Shown here piece by piece: positions 49,867 to 61,300 of a stretch of 64,000 bases of DNA. Within the stretch, counting starts at the first letter, position 1, and each line of letters opens with the position of its first letter. A model generated the notes under the pieces. That model made no database searches, was not told the origin of the DNA, and was given only the letters and a program-made list of their open reading frames with translations. The DNA is from Chloroflexota bacterium. GTDB taxonomy: Bacteria; Chloroflexota; Dehalococcoidia; FW602-bin16. The stretch is from contig SCTZ01000222.1 in the NCBI GenBank assembly GCA_004297765.1, positions 1 through 64,000 on the forward strand, read 5' to 3'. The translations under genes and the position numbers were made by a program.

Positions 49867-51456
49867 TCAGTACAGGTAGTCTTTGAGCTTATCGTACAGC
49901 CCGGATTCGCGCAGCTTGGCCAGGGCCTCGCATTCGATCTGCCGGATGCGCTCACGGGTCAGACCGAATTCCCTGCCTACCTCTTCCAGCGTCAAGCCTG
50001 GCCCGTCGTCCAGCCCGAAGCGCAACTCGAGGGCTCGCCGCTCACGCAGAGAGAGATTCATCAACGCGTCTTCTACGTAGTCGCGCAGCATCTCGGCCGA
50101 GATTGCGTCGGGGGGCAGCGGTGTGACGCGATCCTCCAAATACTCGGCCAGCGGATTATCGTCCTGGTCCCCAAAGGGGGACTCCAGCGAGATCGGACGC
50201 CGAACGGCCCGCAGGGTATGCTCCACGCGCTCGGCCCCGCGGGCCACCTTGGTGCGCAGATTGGGAGGCAGTGTGCCCATCCCACGCAGGATGCCGGAGT
50301 CGAGAATGGCCCGTCGCCGGCACTCGATATCGGCGCGTTCCTCAATCGGACGCGCGGTGTCCTGACAGCGGGCCGCGGCCATGGCCGCCAGATCGCGTTC
50401 GACGGTCTCACCCAACACCCCGGCCATCAGCGCCGTCTCGGCCGCCTGGGGTTCACGGCCGAGTAGCTGCAACAGCTCGTGCGTCACGTGATACAGACGA
50501 TTGATCGTTTCGACCATGTGGACCGGAATGCGAACCAGGCGAGAGTGATCGGCGATACCCCGCGTGATAGACTGGCGGATCCACCAGGTGGCGTACGTGC
50601 TGAACTTGTAGCCACGGTGGTGGTCGAACTTCTCCACGGCCCGCATCAGACCGACGTTCCCTTCCTGAACCAGATCCAGAAGCATCAGCCCGCGCCCGAG
50701 GTGTTTCTTGGCGATGCTCACCACCAGGCGGAGGTTAGCCTCCACCAGCTTGGAGCTGGATATCCCCGCGCGCGTGCGTACGTTTTCGTAGAAGGTCCCG
50801 ATGGTGCCCCGGCACGGCTCGAGCGCCTCGCGCACGGTGTCCCGCTGCGGCCAGCCCTCCGAGACTGGCTGAGACAGCAGATCGAGCAGCACATCGGGCA
50901 ACAGGCGACTGCTGATCGATAGCTCGCCAAGACGCTCGAGCGCCTGGGCGTGCGTGCATGAGGCGCTCCGGGCAAGACGCTCGATCAGCTCGTCCGGAAC
51001 CTGATAATCGAGAGAGCGATGGAACTCCGCGTGTCGTAGCAGATCGCTCAGCCGCGTTTCGGGGCCCAGTCCCAGATAATCCGCGACCACGGGCAGAAGA
51101 TCCGCCTGCCGAGCCACCCAGCCGTATGCCGCCAGCGCCAACTCGATCGGGTTCGCGGCCGCGTCGCGCACCTGCGCTCGGAGCTGATCTAGCGCCCGAC
51201 CCTCCTCGATTTGACGCGCCAGCTCTTGCTCCTCCTGCCTCTTCAAGAGCGGGGTCCGCCCAATGTCGTGCAAGTACAGGCTGACGACATCGTTTACGTC
51301 GTCTGCCTCTTTTGGCTCATCGTCCGCCGCGGCATAGGCGTGGGAGGAAACGTCGTCGTCCTCCCAGCCACGGCTGCCCGACCACGACCAGGGAGGAAGA
51401 CCGTCGTTCCCGGCGGTCTCGACAGCGCTGGCATGCGTCGGCTTCCGTGTCATCAT
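49867..51456 (-). CDS. RpoD-type (group 1/2) sigma-70 factor
   Basis: A 529-aa sigma factor of primary type. Region 1.2 near [31 protein letters not shown], region 2 [65 protein letters not shown], region 3 [31 protein letters not shown], and region 4 [53 protein letters not shown] spacer of about 140 residues between 1.2 and 2 is longer than in many group 2 factors. Either the housekeeping sigma or a close alternative; without seeing the rest of the genome I leave the symbol blank. Start MMTRK at 51456 or one codon later. Confidence 0.92.
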   Translation of the reverse strand: MMTRKPTHASAVETAGNDGLPPWSWSGSRGWEDDDVSSHAYAAADDEPKEADDVNDVVSLYLHDIGRTPLLKRQEEQELARQIEEGRALDQLRAQVRDAAANPIELALAAYGWVARQADLLPVVADYLGLGPETRLSDLLRHAEFHRSLDYQVPDELIERLARSASCTHAQALERLGELSISSRLLPDVLLDLLSQPVSEGWPQRDTVREALEPCRGTIGTFYENVRTRAGISSSKLVEANLRLVVSIAKKHLGRGLMLLDLVQEGNVGLMRAVEKFDHHRGYKFSTYATWWIRQSITRGIADHSRLVRIPVHMVETINRLYHVTHELLQLLGREPQAAETALMAGVLGETVERDLAAMAAARCQDTARPIEERADIECRRRAILDSGILRGMGTLPPNLRTKVARGAERVEHTLRAVRRPISLESPFGDQDDNPLAEYLEDRVTPLPPDAISAEMLRDYVEDALMNLSLRERRALELRFGLDDGPGLTLEEVGREFGLTRERIRQIECEALAKLRESGLYDKLKDYLY

Positions 51457-51811
51457 CTTGCTCTCTCCTCAACTTGGTTGGCTCTGCGCGGTAATCAGGA
51501 CCGCGACCCGCGAAGTGGATCGCGTGTGATGGTGCGGAACGACCAATCCTCTTGGGTCTGGTGGCAAGCGGGGAACTGGCTGTCGTCTGATCTTGTGAGT
51601 AGCCACGGCTCCACGCCGCCTGGACGACCTGGACCGGATAGAGACGCAGCGGTCCCCCGTTCATCTGGGCAAGTGAGTCTCTCTGCAAGAACCGTGCCAA
51701 GGCGTGAGCCGCATTGCCGACAGTGCGCTAGCAACACCCGATCCGCACCATAGGGAATTCATCCCGCCCAATATCGGGTCAACAATTCCATTCACTCAGG
51801 TCTTTCTCGAT
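51457..51811. other. Divergent region between sigma factor and hem operon, no gene supported
   Basis: Frames here lack motifs. No repeat family member is seen. The stretch presumably carries the promoter for the sigma factor on the minus strand, but no convincing -35/-10 pair was found. Confidence 0.4.
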
Positions 51812-51840
51812 TGGCAAGGTACCAGTCCTTTGATATAATG
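51812..51840 (+). promoter_or_regulatory. Consensus sigma70 promoter of the hem operon
   Basis: -35 TTGGCA (51812-51817), 17-bp spacer, perfect -10 TATAAT (51835-51840). The transcription start should be near 51847, leaving an ~80-nt leader. Confidence 0.85.
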
Positions 51841-51855
51841 GAAGCCGAGCGGCAG

Positions 51856-51909
51856 CTATGAGGGCGCTTGTGGCCTGGCTGGTTTGGCCACGGTGAGCTT
51901 GTCTCATAG
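51856..51909 (+). promoter_or_regulatory. Structured 5' leader of hemA (nested hairpin)
   Basis: CTATGAG (51856-51862) pairs with CTCATAG (51903-51909), enclosing GTGGCC (51870-51875) with GGCCAC (51886-51891). The ribosome site and ATG 51929 follow 20 nt later. There is no terminator, so if regulatory it would act on translation or stability. No known riboswitch class is recognised. Confidence 0.5.
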
Positions 51910-51928
51910 TTTCTGGTAGGTAGCAGTG

Positions 51929-53224
51929 ATGTCAAAGGCGCTGATCCTTCTGGGTGCCAGCCACAAGGTGGCTCCCATCGAGATCCGCGAAAAGCTGGCC
52001 ATACCCAAAACACGGGTTCCGAACGCACTCCATGACCTCCTGGCACACCAGGATGTGCACGAGGCCCTGGTGCTCTCCACCTGTAACAGAACGGAGATCT
52101 ACGTGGTTGCCAACCCTTTGAACGGTGGCAGCCAGATGCGGCAGGTCTTCAGTACTGTGGCCGGTATTGCTTCCGAGCAGCTAACCCCCTGTCTCTACGA
52201 GAAGCTCGAGCGCGACGCTGTGAGCCACATGTTCTCTGTGGCGGCGGGGCTCGATTCCATGGTGCTGGGCGAGGTGCAGATTCTGGGGCAGATCCGCGAG
52301 GCGTTCGGCACCGCGCAGCAATTGGGGACGGTTGGCAAGCAGATCGATACCATGGTACGCAAGGCGCTGGAGGCGGGCAAGCGTGCTCGCAACGAGACCG
52401 AGATTAGCACTCAGGCCGCGTCGGTCAGCTACGCCGCGGTCGAGTTGGCCCGCAAGATCTTCGGCGACGTCACCCGCTCCACCACCCTGGTGGTCGGGGC
52501 GGGCGAGATGGCCGAACTGGTGGCCCGGACACTAGTCGATAACGGCGTTAGGAAGACCATCTTCACCAACCGCACCTTCAGCAAGTCCGTGGAGTTCGCG
52601 GAGGTCTTCCACGGCTCGGCGGTGCCGTTCGAGGAGCTGGATCGCCAGTTAAGCGTGGCGGACATCGTCATCTCGTCGACCGAGGCGCCACACTTCATCA
52701 TCACGCCTGAGGCGGTGAAGCGCGCCCTGCATACGCGCCGTGGTCGCCCTCTGTTCTTCATCGACCTGGCCGTGCCGCGCGACATCGATCCCGCCGTCCA
52801 CAAGCTGGAGGGCGCCTATCTGTACAACATCGACGACCTGCAGGCCGTGGTCGAGGCGAACCTGAAGGAACGGGCCGCCGAGGTGCACAAAGTTCTGTCC
52901 ATCATCGACGAAGAGGTGGAGAAGTTCTTCGCCTGGCGCAACTCCCTGGTCGTGCAGCCCACCATCGCGGCCCTGCGCGAGCACGCCGAGGCCATTCGCC
53001 AGGCTGAGCTGGCCAAGGTCGCTCCAAAGCTGAAGAAGCTGTCCGACGACGAGCGCAACGCCGTCAACGCGGCCACGCTAGCCATTATCAACAAGCTCCT
53101 ACACCCCACCATGAACGCCCTCAAGACCGGCGCGAACAACGGTCGCGCCCAGGATTACGCGAACACGGTCCAGGAGTTGTTCGCCCTGGACCTCACGAAC
53201 AATAATAACCATAATAAGGAGTAG
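51929..53224 (+). CDS. hemA: Glutamyl-tRNA reductase, HemA
   Basis: A 431-aa NADPH-dependent reductase making glutamate-1-semialdehyde from Glu-tRNA, the first step of C5-pathway tetrapyrrole synthesis. Seen: ILLGASHKVAPIEIREKLAIP, the catalytic Cys in VLSTCNRTEIYVV, SMVLGEVQILGQIREAF, VSYAAVELARKIFGD, VVGAGEMAELVARTL (Rossmann), FTNRTFSKS, ISSTEAPHFII, FFIDLAVPRDIDPAVHKL and YNIDDLQAVVEANLKERA, then the dimerisation helices. Length typical. The ATG is preceded by a GTG codon that could also start. First gene of hemA-C-cobA/D-B-L, read from a strong promoter. Confidence 0.96.
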   Translation: MSKALILLGASHKVAPIEIREKLAIPKTRVPNALHDLLAHQDVHEALVLSTCNRTEIYVVANPLNGGSQMRQVFSTVAGIASEQLTPCLYEKLERDAVSHMFSVAAGLDSMVLGEVQILGQIREAFGTAQQLGTVGKQIDTMVRKALEAGKRARNETEISTQAASVSYAAVELARKIFGDVTRSTTLVVGAGEMAELVARTLVDNGVRKTIFTNRTFSKSVEFAEVFHGSAVPFEELDRQLSVADIVISSTEAPHFIITPEAVKRALHTRRGRPLFFIDLAVPRDIDPAVHKLEGAYLYNIDDLQAVVEANLKERAAEVHKVLSIIDEEVEKFFAWRNSLVVQPTIAALREHAEAIRQAELAKVAPKLKKLSDDERNAVNAATLAIINKLLHPTMNALKTGANNGRAQDYANTVQELFALDLTNNNNHNKE

Positions 53225-53255
53225 CTGCCCGCAGTGGACCTGCTCCCTCACCCTA

Positions 53256-53277
53256 CCCTCTCCCACAGGGGAGAGGG
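53256..53277. repeat. CCCTCTCCC hairpin repeat
   Basis: CCCTCTCCC and GGGAGAGGG with a short loop (ACAG), a variant of the repeats at 45923 and 56870. It lies in the 115-bp hemA-hemC gap. Confidence 0.65.
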
Positions 53278-53339
53278 AACTGGCTCTAACCAGGGAGAGA
53301 TAGAGCGTAGGAGCTACCGGCAGACTAGAAGGCAGTAAC

Positions 53340-54263
53340 GTGCGAAAATTCACCGTCGGGTCACGAGAGAGCGCCCTGGCCATGTGGCAGACGCGCTGGG
53401 TGGTAGCCACCTTGAAAGCGCTCTTTCCTGATGCCGAGTTCGACGTCATCAACATTAAGACCCAGGGCGATAAGATCCTGGACGTTCCTCTAGCCAAGAT
53501 CGGCGATAAGGGACTCTTCGTCAAGGAGCTGGAGAAGGCGCTCAGCGACGGCCAGATCGACTTCGCCGTCCACAGCATGAAAGACATGCCCACGGCCCTG
53601 CCGGAGGATCTGACCATCGGGGCCATCACAGAGCGGGAGGATCCGCACGACGTGCTGATCTCACGCCTGGGAGTGGGGCTGGAGCAACTCCCGCAAGGCG
53701 CCCGCCTTGGCACCAGCAGCCTGCGGCGCTCGGCCCAGCTCCGCCACTTCCGTCCGGACCTTCGCCTACTGGATCTGCGCGGCAACCTGGACACGCGACT
53801 GCGCAAAGCGGACACCGAAGAGTTCGACGGCGTCATCGTGGCCGCGGCCGGCGTACATCGTCTGGAGCACGCCGCACGCATCACACAGTACATTCCGTAC
53901 ACTATCTGCCTGCCGGCGGTTGGCCAGGGTGCCCTGGCCGTGGAGTCTCGCCGCGACGATCGTAAGATCCAGCCACTGCTGGATCGTTTGAACCACGAGC
54001 CCACCCGCCTCTGCGTCGGCGCGGAGCGGGCCCTCATGAACGCACTGGAGGGCGGGTGCCAGATACCAATCGGCGCGCACGCCGAGCTGCAGGGGACCAC
54101 GCTCGTTCTCGACGGTGTGGTCGCCAGTCTGGACGGCTCTACCCTGGTGCGCGCACAGGACAGCGGCGCCCCCAGCGAAGCGCTAGAGATCGGTCAGCGT
54201 CTGGCCGCGCGCCTTATCGAGATGGGCGCGGGCGAGATCTTGAGGGAAGTGAGAGGCGAGTGA
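53340..54263 (+). CDS. hemC: Porphobilinogen deaminase (hydroxymethylbilane synthase), HemC
   Basis: A 307-aa enzyme polymerising four porphobilinogens. Seen: VGSRESALAMWQTRWV, VINIKTQGDKILDVPLAKIGDKGLFVKELEKAL, VDFAVHSMKDMPT-type IDFAVHSMKDMPTALPEDL, the Arg-rich GTSSLRRSAQLRHFRPDL, LRGNLDTRLRK, and the dipyrromethane cofactor Cys in LEGGCQIPIGAHA. All substrate-binding Arg are visible. The start is GTG. Its stop overlaps the cobA-hemD start as GTGA. Confidence 0.96.
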   Translation: MRKFTVGSRESALAMWQTRWVVATLKALFPDAEFDVINIKTQGDKILDVPLAKIGDKGLFVKELEKALSDGQIDFAVHSMKDMPTALPEDLTIGAITEREDPHDVLISRLGVGLEQLPQGARLGTSSLRRSAQLRHFRPDLRLLDLRGNLDTRLRKADTEEFDGVIVAAAGVHRLEHAARITQYIPYTICLPAVGQGALAVESRRDDRKIQPLLDRLNHEPTRLCVGAERALMNALEGGCQIPIGAHAELQGTTLVLDGVVASLDGSTLVRAQDSGAPSEALEIGQRLAARLIEMGAGEILREVRGE

Positions 54264-55813
54264 GTCCAAATGGTATCGCCTACCTGATCGGCTCTGGTCC
54301 GGGAGATCCCGGGCTGATCACCGTGAAGGGGCTGGATTGTCTGAGGCGCGCTGACGTGATTTTGTACGACCGCTTGATCGCCTCCAGCCTGCTGGACGAG
54401 GCCCCCGCGCGCGCCGAGCGCATCTTCGTGGGGAAGGAGTCCGGTAGGCATATAATGCCCCAGCACGAGATCAGCGCCCTGTTGGTGCGCCTGGTCGCGG
54501 AGGGCAAGGTCGTGGCGCGGCTGAAGGGCGGCGATCCTGTGCTGTTTGGCCGAGGCGGCGAGGAGGCCGAGGCTTTGGCCGAGGCTGGGTTGCCGTTCGA
54601 GATCGTGCCCGGCGTGACCTCGGCCATTGGGGCGCCCACCTATGCCGGCATCCCTCTCACGCATCGCAGCTTCGCCTCCACCCTGGCCATCGTCACCGGG
54701 CACGAGGACCCCTCCAAGCCCGGCACGCGCATCGACTGGCGGGCCCTGACCGATATTGGCACGCTGGTCGTTCTGATGGGACACAAGAAGCTGCCCAGTA
54801 TCGTGGCGCAACTCCTGGAGCACGGACGCACTCCGGAGACACCCATCGCCCTGGTACAGTGGGGCACTCACAATCGGCAGCGGGTGCTGGTCTCCACGCT
54901 GTCCGACGTGATAGAAGAAGTCCGCCGAGTCAACCTCGGCTCCCCCATGGTGGCCGTGGTCGGCGAGGTGGTCAACCTGCGCGAGAAGCTGCGCTGGTTC
55001 GATAATCGTCCGCTCTTCGGCAAGCGCGTCCTCGTGACCCGCGCCAAGGAGCAGGCGGGAACGCTCTCCGCCTTACTTGAGCGGCACGGCGCCGAGCCCG
55101 TCGAGTTTCCGGTGATCCAGATGGTTCCGCCCGACGACCTGACACCTCTGGACACGGCCATGCTGGGAGCGGCCCGCTACGACTGGGTCGTCTTCACCAG
55201 CGTCAACGGGGTCAAGGCCGTCATAGACCGACTGTACGTCCTACAGAAGGACGTGCGCGTCTTCGGCTCGTCGCAACTGTGCGCCATCGGTCCGGCCACG
55301 GCCAATGAGCTGGGCCGCCACGGGCTGCGCCCCGACCTCATGCCGAAGGAGTACGTTGCCGAGTCGATCCTGGAGAGCATAGGCGACGTGGCCGGCCAGC
55401 ACGTGCTTTTGCCGCGCGCGGACATCGCGCGCGAGGCCCTGGCCGTCGAGCTGGCTAAGCGCGGCGCCCAAGTGGACGAAGTCGTGGCTTACCGCACGAT
55501 CCCCAGCGGCGCGGCGGGTGACACCATCCGCGCCATGCTGGTCCAGGGGGAGCTGGATATCATCACCTTCACCAGTTCCTCCACCGTGCGCAACTTTATG
55601 GCTGCGCTGGAGGGCGGTAAGACAGACAACGAGCCTGGCCAGGGATCGGCCGCGCTTGGGCCGCTCCTGGCCGGCGTCAAGATCGCGTGTATCGGGCCGA
55701 TCACCGCGCAAACCATAGCCGAGTACGGACTGACTGTCCATATTCAAGCGCGTGAATATACGATTCCAGGATTGGTCGACGCCATCCTGGAGGCAGAGAA
55801 GGAGACACGATGA
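54260..55813 (+). CDS. Fused uroporphyrinogen-III C-methyltransferase / uroporphyrinogen-III synthase (CobA-HemD)
   Basis: A 517-aa bifunctional protein. Residues 1-250 are Cob[99 protein letters not shown] and [11 protein letters not shown]. Residues ~265-510 are Hem[110 protein letters not shown] and [12 protein letters not shown]. One product closes uroporphyrinogen III and methylates it to precorrin-2, the siroheme/B12 branch. The GTG at 54260 overlaps hemC (GTGA) and GAGAGG lies upstream; the longer frame is a shadow of hemC. Overlaps hemB by 4 bp. Confidence 0.95.
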   Translation: MSPNGIAYLIGSGPGDPGLITVKGLDCLRRADVILYDRLIASSLLDEAPARAERIFVGKESGRHIMPQHEISALLVRLVAEGKVVARLKGGDPVLFGRGGEEAEALAEAGLPFEIVPGVTSAIGAPTYAGIPLTHRSFASTLAIVTGHEDPSKPGTRIDWRALTDIGTLVVLMGHKKLPSIVAQLLEHGRTPETPIALVQWGTHNRQRVLVSTLSDVIEEVRRVNLGSPMVAVVGEVVNLREKLRWFDNRPLFGKRVLVTRAKEQAGTLSALLERHGAEPVEFPVIQMVPPDDLTPLDTAMLGAARYDWVVFTSVNGVKAVIDRLYVLQKDVRVFGSSQLCAIGPATANELGRHGLRPDLMPKEYVAESILESIGDVAGQHVLLPRADIAREALAVELAKRGAQVDEVVAYRTIPSGAAGDTIRAMLVQGELDIITFTSSSTVRNFMAALEGGKTDNEPGQGSAALGPLLAGVKIACIGPITAQTIAEYGLTVHIQAREYTIPGLVDAILEAEKETR

Positions 55814-56835
55814 CGCTCCTCGGTTCCCGACCAACCACATCGACCTCGCCCCGAGTGACCGGTTTTCCGGCCTCTCGGCTACGCCGTCTGCGCGGCACCG
55901 AGGCCATGCGCCAAATGGTGCGCGAGACCAGGCTGGAGGCCGATGACTTCATCTATCCTCTGTTCGTCACACACGGACAGGACGTACGCCAAGAGATCAG
56001 CAGCATGCCGGGTAACTACCAGTTCTCCATCGACCAACTGCTCGCGGAGGTCGAAGAGACCGCCAAGCTGGCCATTCCGGCTGTGCTGCTCTTCGGTCTC
56101 CCCGCCAGCAAAGACGAGGTTGGCAGCGAGGCCTACGCCCAGGACGGCATCGTGCAGCAGGCCGTGCGCGCCATCAAGGCGGCCGTGCCTCAGATGCTCG
56201 TGGTCACGGACGTGTGCTTGTGCGAGTACACCAGCCACGGCCACTGCGGGATCATCGAGGGAGGAACTGTCCTGAACGATCCAACGCTGGAGCTGCTGGT
56301 GAAGACGGCCATCTCCCATGCCGAGGCCGGCGCCGACATCATCGCCCCGTCAGACATGATGGACGGTCGGATAGGAGCCATCCGGCGTGGACTCGACGAG
56401 AGCGGCTTCTCGCAGGTGCCCATCATGGCCTACAGCGCCAAGTACGCCTCCAGCTTTTACGGGCCGTTCCGCGAGGCGGCCGAGTCGGCCCCGCAGTTCG
56501 GGGATCGGCGCGGCTACCAGATGGACCCGGCCAACGGGCGCGAGGCCATGCGGGAGATCGCGCTGGATGTCGAGGAGGGCGCCGATATCGTCATGGTCAA
56601 GCCGGCCCTGTCCTATCTCGATATCATCCGCCGCGCGCGCGACGAGTTCGCGCTGCCCATCGCCGCGTACAACGTGAGTGGAGAATACAGCCTGGTCAAA
56701 GCCGCCGCAAAGATGGGCTGGGTGGACGAGCAGCGCATGACGCTGGAGATTCTTACCAGTATCAAACGGGCGGGGGCGGACATTATCATCACCTATCATG
56801 CCAAGGATGCCGCACGGTGGCTCAGGGAAGGGTAA
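55810..56835 (+). CDS. hemB: Delta-aminolevulinic acid dehydratase (porphobilinogen synthase), HemB
   Basis: A 341-aa enzyme condensing two ALA to porphobilinogen. Seen: [47 protein letters not shown] (zinc-site Cys are [11 protein letters not shown], so a Zn-dependent type), [36 protein letters not shown], Schiff-base Lys in [37 protein letters not shown] and [13 protein letters not shown]. Length typical. ATGA overlap with the upstream gene indicates coupled translation. Followed by a palindromic repeat and hemL. Confidence 0.97.
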   Translation: MTLLGSRPTTSTSPRVTGFPASRLRRLRGTEAMRQMVRETRLEADDFIYPLFVTHGQDVRQEISSMPGNYQFSIDQLLAEVEETAKLAIPAVLLFGLPASKDEVGSEAYAQDGIVQQAVRAIKAAVPQMLVVTDVCLCEYTSHGHCGIIEGGTVLNDPTLELLVKTAISHAEAGADIIAPSDMMDGRIGAIRRGLDESGFSQVPIMAYSAKYASSFYGPFREAAESAPQFGDRRGYQMDPANGREAMREIALDVEEGADIVMVKPALSYLDIIRRARDEFALPIAAYNVSGEYSLVKAAAKMGWVDEQRMTLEILTSIKRAGADIIITYHAKDAARWLREG

Positions 56836-56869
56836 GCCCGAAGAGTCTTGGACTCACGGACAGACCATT

Positions 56870-56895
56870 CCCTCTCCCTTCGCGAAGGGAGAGGG
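56870..56895. repeat. CCCTCTCCCTT hairpin repeat
   Basis: Perfect 11-bp stem CCCTCTCCCTT/AAGGGAGAGGG with loop CGCG, a copy of 45923-45950, in the hemB-hemL gap. Confidence 0.75.
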
Positions 56896-57071
56896 TGAGG
56901 GTCGTCCTGTCGTCTACTGCTTCCCGCGTGCCGCGCGGGGCCCTGACCCCAGCCCCCTCCCAGAGGGAGCAGGCGCGAGCCTTCTTCCCTCGATAGGCCT
57001 TCTCGAAGGCACGAGCTGTCCACCACTTAGCCAGGTTGGACGGGGCACAAACTGCCGTTAGGAGATCGACA

Positions 57072-58367
57072 GTGAAATACGATAGATCCATCGACCTGTT
57101 CAACCAGGCCAAGAAGCTGATCCCCGGCGGAGTGGATAGCCCCGTGCGGGCCTTCCGCGCAGTCGGCGGACAGCCGCTGTTCATCGAGCGGGCTGCGGGC
57201 GCCCGGATGTGGGACGTGGACGGACAATCCTTCATCGACTACGTCGCCAGTTGGGGACCACTGATCCTCGGCCACGCGCACCCACGCCTGGTGGCGGCGA
57301 TCCAGCGGGCCGCGGAGCGCGGCACCAGCTACGGCGCGCCCACCGAGCTCGAGACGGAGCTAGCGGAGCTGGTGATCGAGGCCCTGCCCAGCGTGGAAAT
57401 GGTACGCTTCGTCAACAGTGGAACCGAGGCCACCATGTCCGCTCTGCGGCTGGCGCGCGCCTATACCAAACGCGACAAGATCCTCAAGTTCGACGGTTGC
57501 TACCACGGGCACTCCGACATGCTGCTGGCCTCGGCCGGCTCTGGCGTGATTACGCTGGGCGTGCCGGACAGCGTGGGCGTCCCGGTCAGTGCCGTGCAGA
57601 ACACCCTCACGGCGCCCTACAACGACCTGGCGGCCGCCGAGCGCGTCTTCCAGGCCAACCCGGAGCAGATCGCCGCGGTGATAGTCGAGCCGATCGCCGG
57701 GAACATGGGCGTGGTGCCGCCACGCCCCGATTTCCTCCCCGGCCTGCGCGACCTGACGAAACGGCACGGCGCCCTGCTGGTCTTCGACGAGGTCATCACT
57801 GGCTTCCGCGTCTCCTATGGCGGCGCTCAGGCCCTCTACGGAGTAATGCCCGATCTGACCTGCCTTGGCAAGATCATCGGCGGCGGGTTGCCCGTGGGAG
57901 CCTATGGCGGCCGCGCCGACCTGATGAGCCTGATCGCACCCTCTGGCCCGGTCTACCAGGCCGGCACCCTCTCGGGCAACCCACTGGCAATGACCGCGGG
58001 CATCGAGACCCTCAAGCTCCTGCGCGAGGAGGGCACCTACCCCGAGCTGGACCGCAAATCACTGCTCCTGGCCGAGGGCTTAGCCCGCGCAGCGAAAGAG
58101 GCCGGCGTATCGCTCTATCAGCCCCGCGTCGGCTCCATGCAATGCGCCTTCTTCACGGACCAGACCGTGACCGATTACGCCAGCGCCAAGACATCCGACA
58201 CTGCCCGCTTCGGCCGCTACCACCACGCCATGCTGGAGCGCGGCATCTACCTGGCCCCGTCCCAGTTCGAAGCCACCTTCGTCTCGACGGCCCATACGGA
58301 CGAGGATATCGCCGTGACAGTGGAGGCGGCAAGAGAGGCGTTTCGAGTAGCTGCGGCGCGTGAGTAG
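57072..58367 (+). CDS. hemL: Glutamate-1-semialdehyde 2,1-aminomutase, HemL
   Basis: A 431-aa PLP enzyme converting glutamate-1-semialdehyde to 5-aminolevulinate. Seen: [119 protein letters not shown], and the PLP Lys in [27 protein letters not shown] 57072 is chosen because AGGAGAT lies 7 bp upstream; the TTG-start extension (57036) is not needed. Closes the five-gene hem cluster together with the upstream C5-pathway enzyme HemA. Confidence 0.96.
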   Translation: MKYDRSIDLFNQAKKLIPGGVDSPVRAFRAVGGQPLFIERAAGARMWDVDGQSFIDYVASWGPLILGHAHPRLVAAIQRAAERGTSYGAPTELETELAELVIEALPSVEMVRFVNSGTEATMSALRLARAYTKRDKILKFDGCYHGHSDMLLASAGSGVITLGVPDSVGVPVSAVQNTLTAPYNDLAAAERVFQANPEQIAAVIVEPIAGNMGVVPPRPDFLPGLRDLTKRHGALLVFDEVITGFRVSYGGAQALYGVMPDLTCLGKIIGGGLPVGAYGGRADLMSLIAPSGPVYQAGTLSGNPLAMTAGIETLKLLREEGTYPELDRKSLLLAEGLARAAKEAGVSLYQPRVGSMQCAFFTDQTVTDYASAKTSDTARFGRYHHAMLERGIYLAPSQFEATFVSTAHTDEDIAVTVEAAREAFRVAAARE

Positions 58368-58378
58368 GTCAAGGCAAT

Positions 58379-61300
58379 CTACGGCGTGATCGTGAATGGG
58401 ATCTTGCCCATGTTGTCATTCTCATCGGACTCGGGCAGCCGTCCATCCGCATCAACCTTAATGATCAGCGCGTAGTCACCCGCTGGCAGAGTCGGTACGC
58501 GCACTCGTAGTGTCTCGGAATAGCTCTGCCCGGGCTCGACCGCCATGCTGTGCGGCCTAGCGCCCGCGAGGGTATCGTCGTCGCTCCATGCGCCATCAGT
58601 GGAGAAATACAGGCGATCCATCCATGTTGGCCTCGCCTCTCCGCTGCCCCGATTGTCCACCGTCCAGGTCACCGTGATGAACTGACCAGCCTGGGCCGTG
58701 ATGTGCGTGCTGCTCAGCGCGGTGGGCACCAGGTTGGACATCTGAAGGACGATTGGAACTCCCAAAGCGGTGTTGTTGTCGTCACTGGCCTCCGCCAGCC
58801 GACCATCGGCATCGGCCCGGACAATGACGTAGTAGTTGCCTGTCGCCAGTGTGCTCTGCAGGCGAGGAGCCACCGTCATCGAGTAGCCGGACCCTGCCGG
58901 GACGGCCGACGAGCGGGCCTGGTTACCCAGTAGCGTATCATCGTCACTGTACATACTATCGGTCGACAGATACACTCGATCTATCCAGGTCGGCAGCGCT
59001 TCCCCATCGCCCTGGTTCTGCACCGACCATGTTAGCGTGATCGGCTGCCCGATGACCCCGACGGGCGGCGAAATTAGCTCCGTCGGGGTCAGGTCCGGCG
59101 CCACTACTCTCATGGTCCTGACGGCCGAGTTGTTGGCTGTGTTTGTCTCGATCTCGGCCAGCCTACCATCAGCATCCGTCGACAGGATGACGAAGTATGT
59201 TCCGGGGGCCACGTTCAGCAGCCGCTGGCTACTGCCGCCGGAGTAGCTATCCCCGGTCGGCAAAGCAGCACGATGTCCCTGGTTGCCCAGAGTCACGTCG
59301 TCCGAGCTGGGGTTGGCGTCGGCGGAGACGTAGACCCGATCTATCCATGTCGGCTGCGCGATTCGAGTCCCCTGATTCTGCACCGTCCACGTGATCGACA
59401 CCGGCTGCCCAGCAATCACCACGGACGGCACATCGAATTGCGTCGTCGCGAGATCCGGACCGGCTACAGTGACTGTCGTCGAAGAGGTGCTGCAGAAGCG
59501 TCGACGATCGCAGCCTTGAACCACCACCGTCTGACTGGTACCCGGCTTGCGCTCTTTCGCCAGAAACAATAGGCGATCACCCGCTACGTCAAAGCTCCCG
59601 TCGTTGTCCAGATCCCAGACAAAGGTCACGGGATCGCCATCGGCATCTGAGCCTGTAGCGTTCAGGACCACCGTGCCGCGCAGCTCGACCAGGTACGGTC
59701 CGTTCGCAGAGACGGTCGGAGGGACATCGGGCGGTGGAGTGAACTGCAGGGTTACAAGCCCCATCTGATTACCGATGAGGTAGACATAGCCATTAGAGAC
59801 GACCATGTGCTCTGCCACTTCCGGCAGATCATAGCGACCCGCCAGGCGTGGTCGGTCTGGCTCCAGGACGTCGACAACGCTTAGATTCCGCGCGCCGTCG
59901 GTCACGAAGACGTACCGGTCAATAGCGGAGACGTTCCAGGCTTCCCCCTGGGTGCTGTAGGAGCCCGATTCCTTTGGGTTGGCCGGGTCCGACACGTCGA
60001 TGATGCGGAGACCCCCGCCGCCAGCAGCCACGAACGCATAACTGCCGAACACGGCCACGTCGTGGGCGTCTCTACCGTATGAGCCCACCTCGTTCGGGCG
60101 GATCGGGTCGCTGACGTCGACAATCCTCAAACCCTGCTCGCGGTCCGCTACGAAAGCGTAGTTGCCCGACACGACCACCCGGACCGCCTCTCCGGGCGTA
60201 TCGTAGGAGCCGGCCGGGGCTGGGTGAGCAGGATCGGAGATATCCACGACGCTAAGGCCCATGGCGCCATCGGCTACGTAAGCATAATGATCGGCCAGGG
60301 CCACGCCCCGCGCATCGCCCCTGACGTAGGAGCCAACCTCGGTCGGATTGGTCGGGTCAGAGACGTCCATCACCCGCAGTCCGGGGTTGTCGTCGGCCAC
60401 GTAGGCGTAGCTGCCGGACACGGCTATGTCCCAGGCATACCCCACGCGCCCCGGCATGTCATCGCGGTCGATCGGTCTCGGGTGGGTCGGATCGGAGACG
60501 TCGACAGTCCACAGGATCCCGTCTTGATCGGTCACGTAGGCTTTGGCTCCAGAGATAACCACGCGCACGGCCTCATCGGGTGTCGCGAAGGAGCCTACCA
60601 GAGCCGGGCAGGTGGGGTCGGAGACATCCACGATGCTGAGGCCCTGGGCACCATCGGCTACGTACGCGTATTGACCGGCCAGGGCCACACCCCGCGCGTT
60701 GCCCCTGACGTACGAGCCCACCTCGGTTGGCTGGGTCGGGTCGGAGATGTCCATCACCCGCAATCCGGAGGCGCCATCGGCCATATAGGCATAGCTACCG
60801 GACACGGCCACACTCCAACCGATCGCCGGCCGGTATCCGGAACTGGCTGCCATGAGACGAACCGGATCAGAGATATCGACGGCACGCAAGCCCATTGAGA
60901 GCCGGCTAGCCATGTAGGCGTAACTTCCGGACAAGGCCAGTCCCTGCACTTCCCCCGGCATTCCATAGGAGCTGAGCTCTTTCGGGCGGGCCGTGTCAGA
61001 TACGTCGAAGATCCGCAGTCCCGCGCTACCGTCGGCCAGAAAGGCGTAATTGCCCGCGCTGGCGATGCCCACGCCATTGCCTGGCACGTCGTAGAAACTG
61101 GCCACGGTCGGGTGGGTGGGGTTCGAAACGTCGACCACGCGCAGACCCAGCGTACCAGCAGCCACGTAGGCGTGGGTGCCGGAGATCGAGACGTCCCAGG
61201 CGTAGCCCAGCGCGTCAAGAGAGCCGGACTGGGTTGGGTGAGCGGGGTTGGAGATGTCGATTACCGCCAATCCGCTGCCCATCGTGGCGACATAGGCGAA

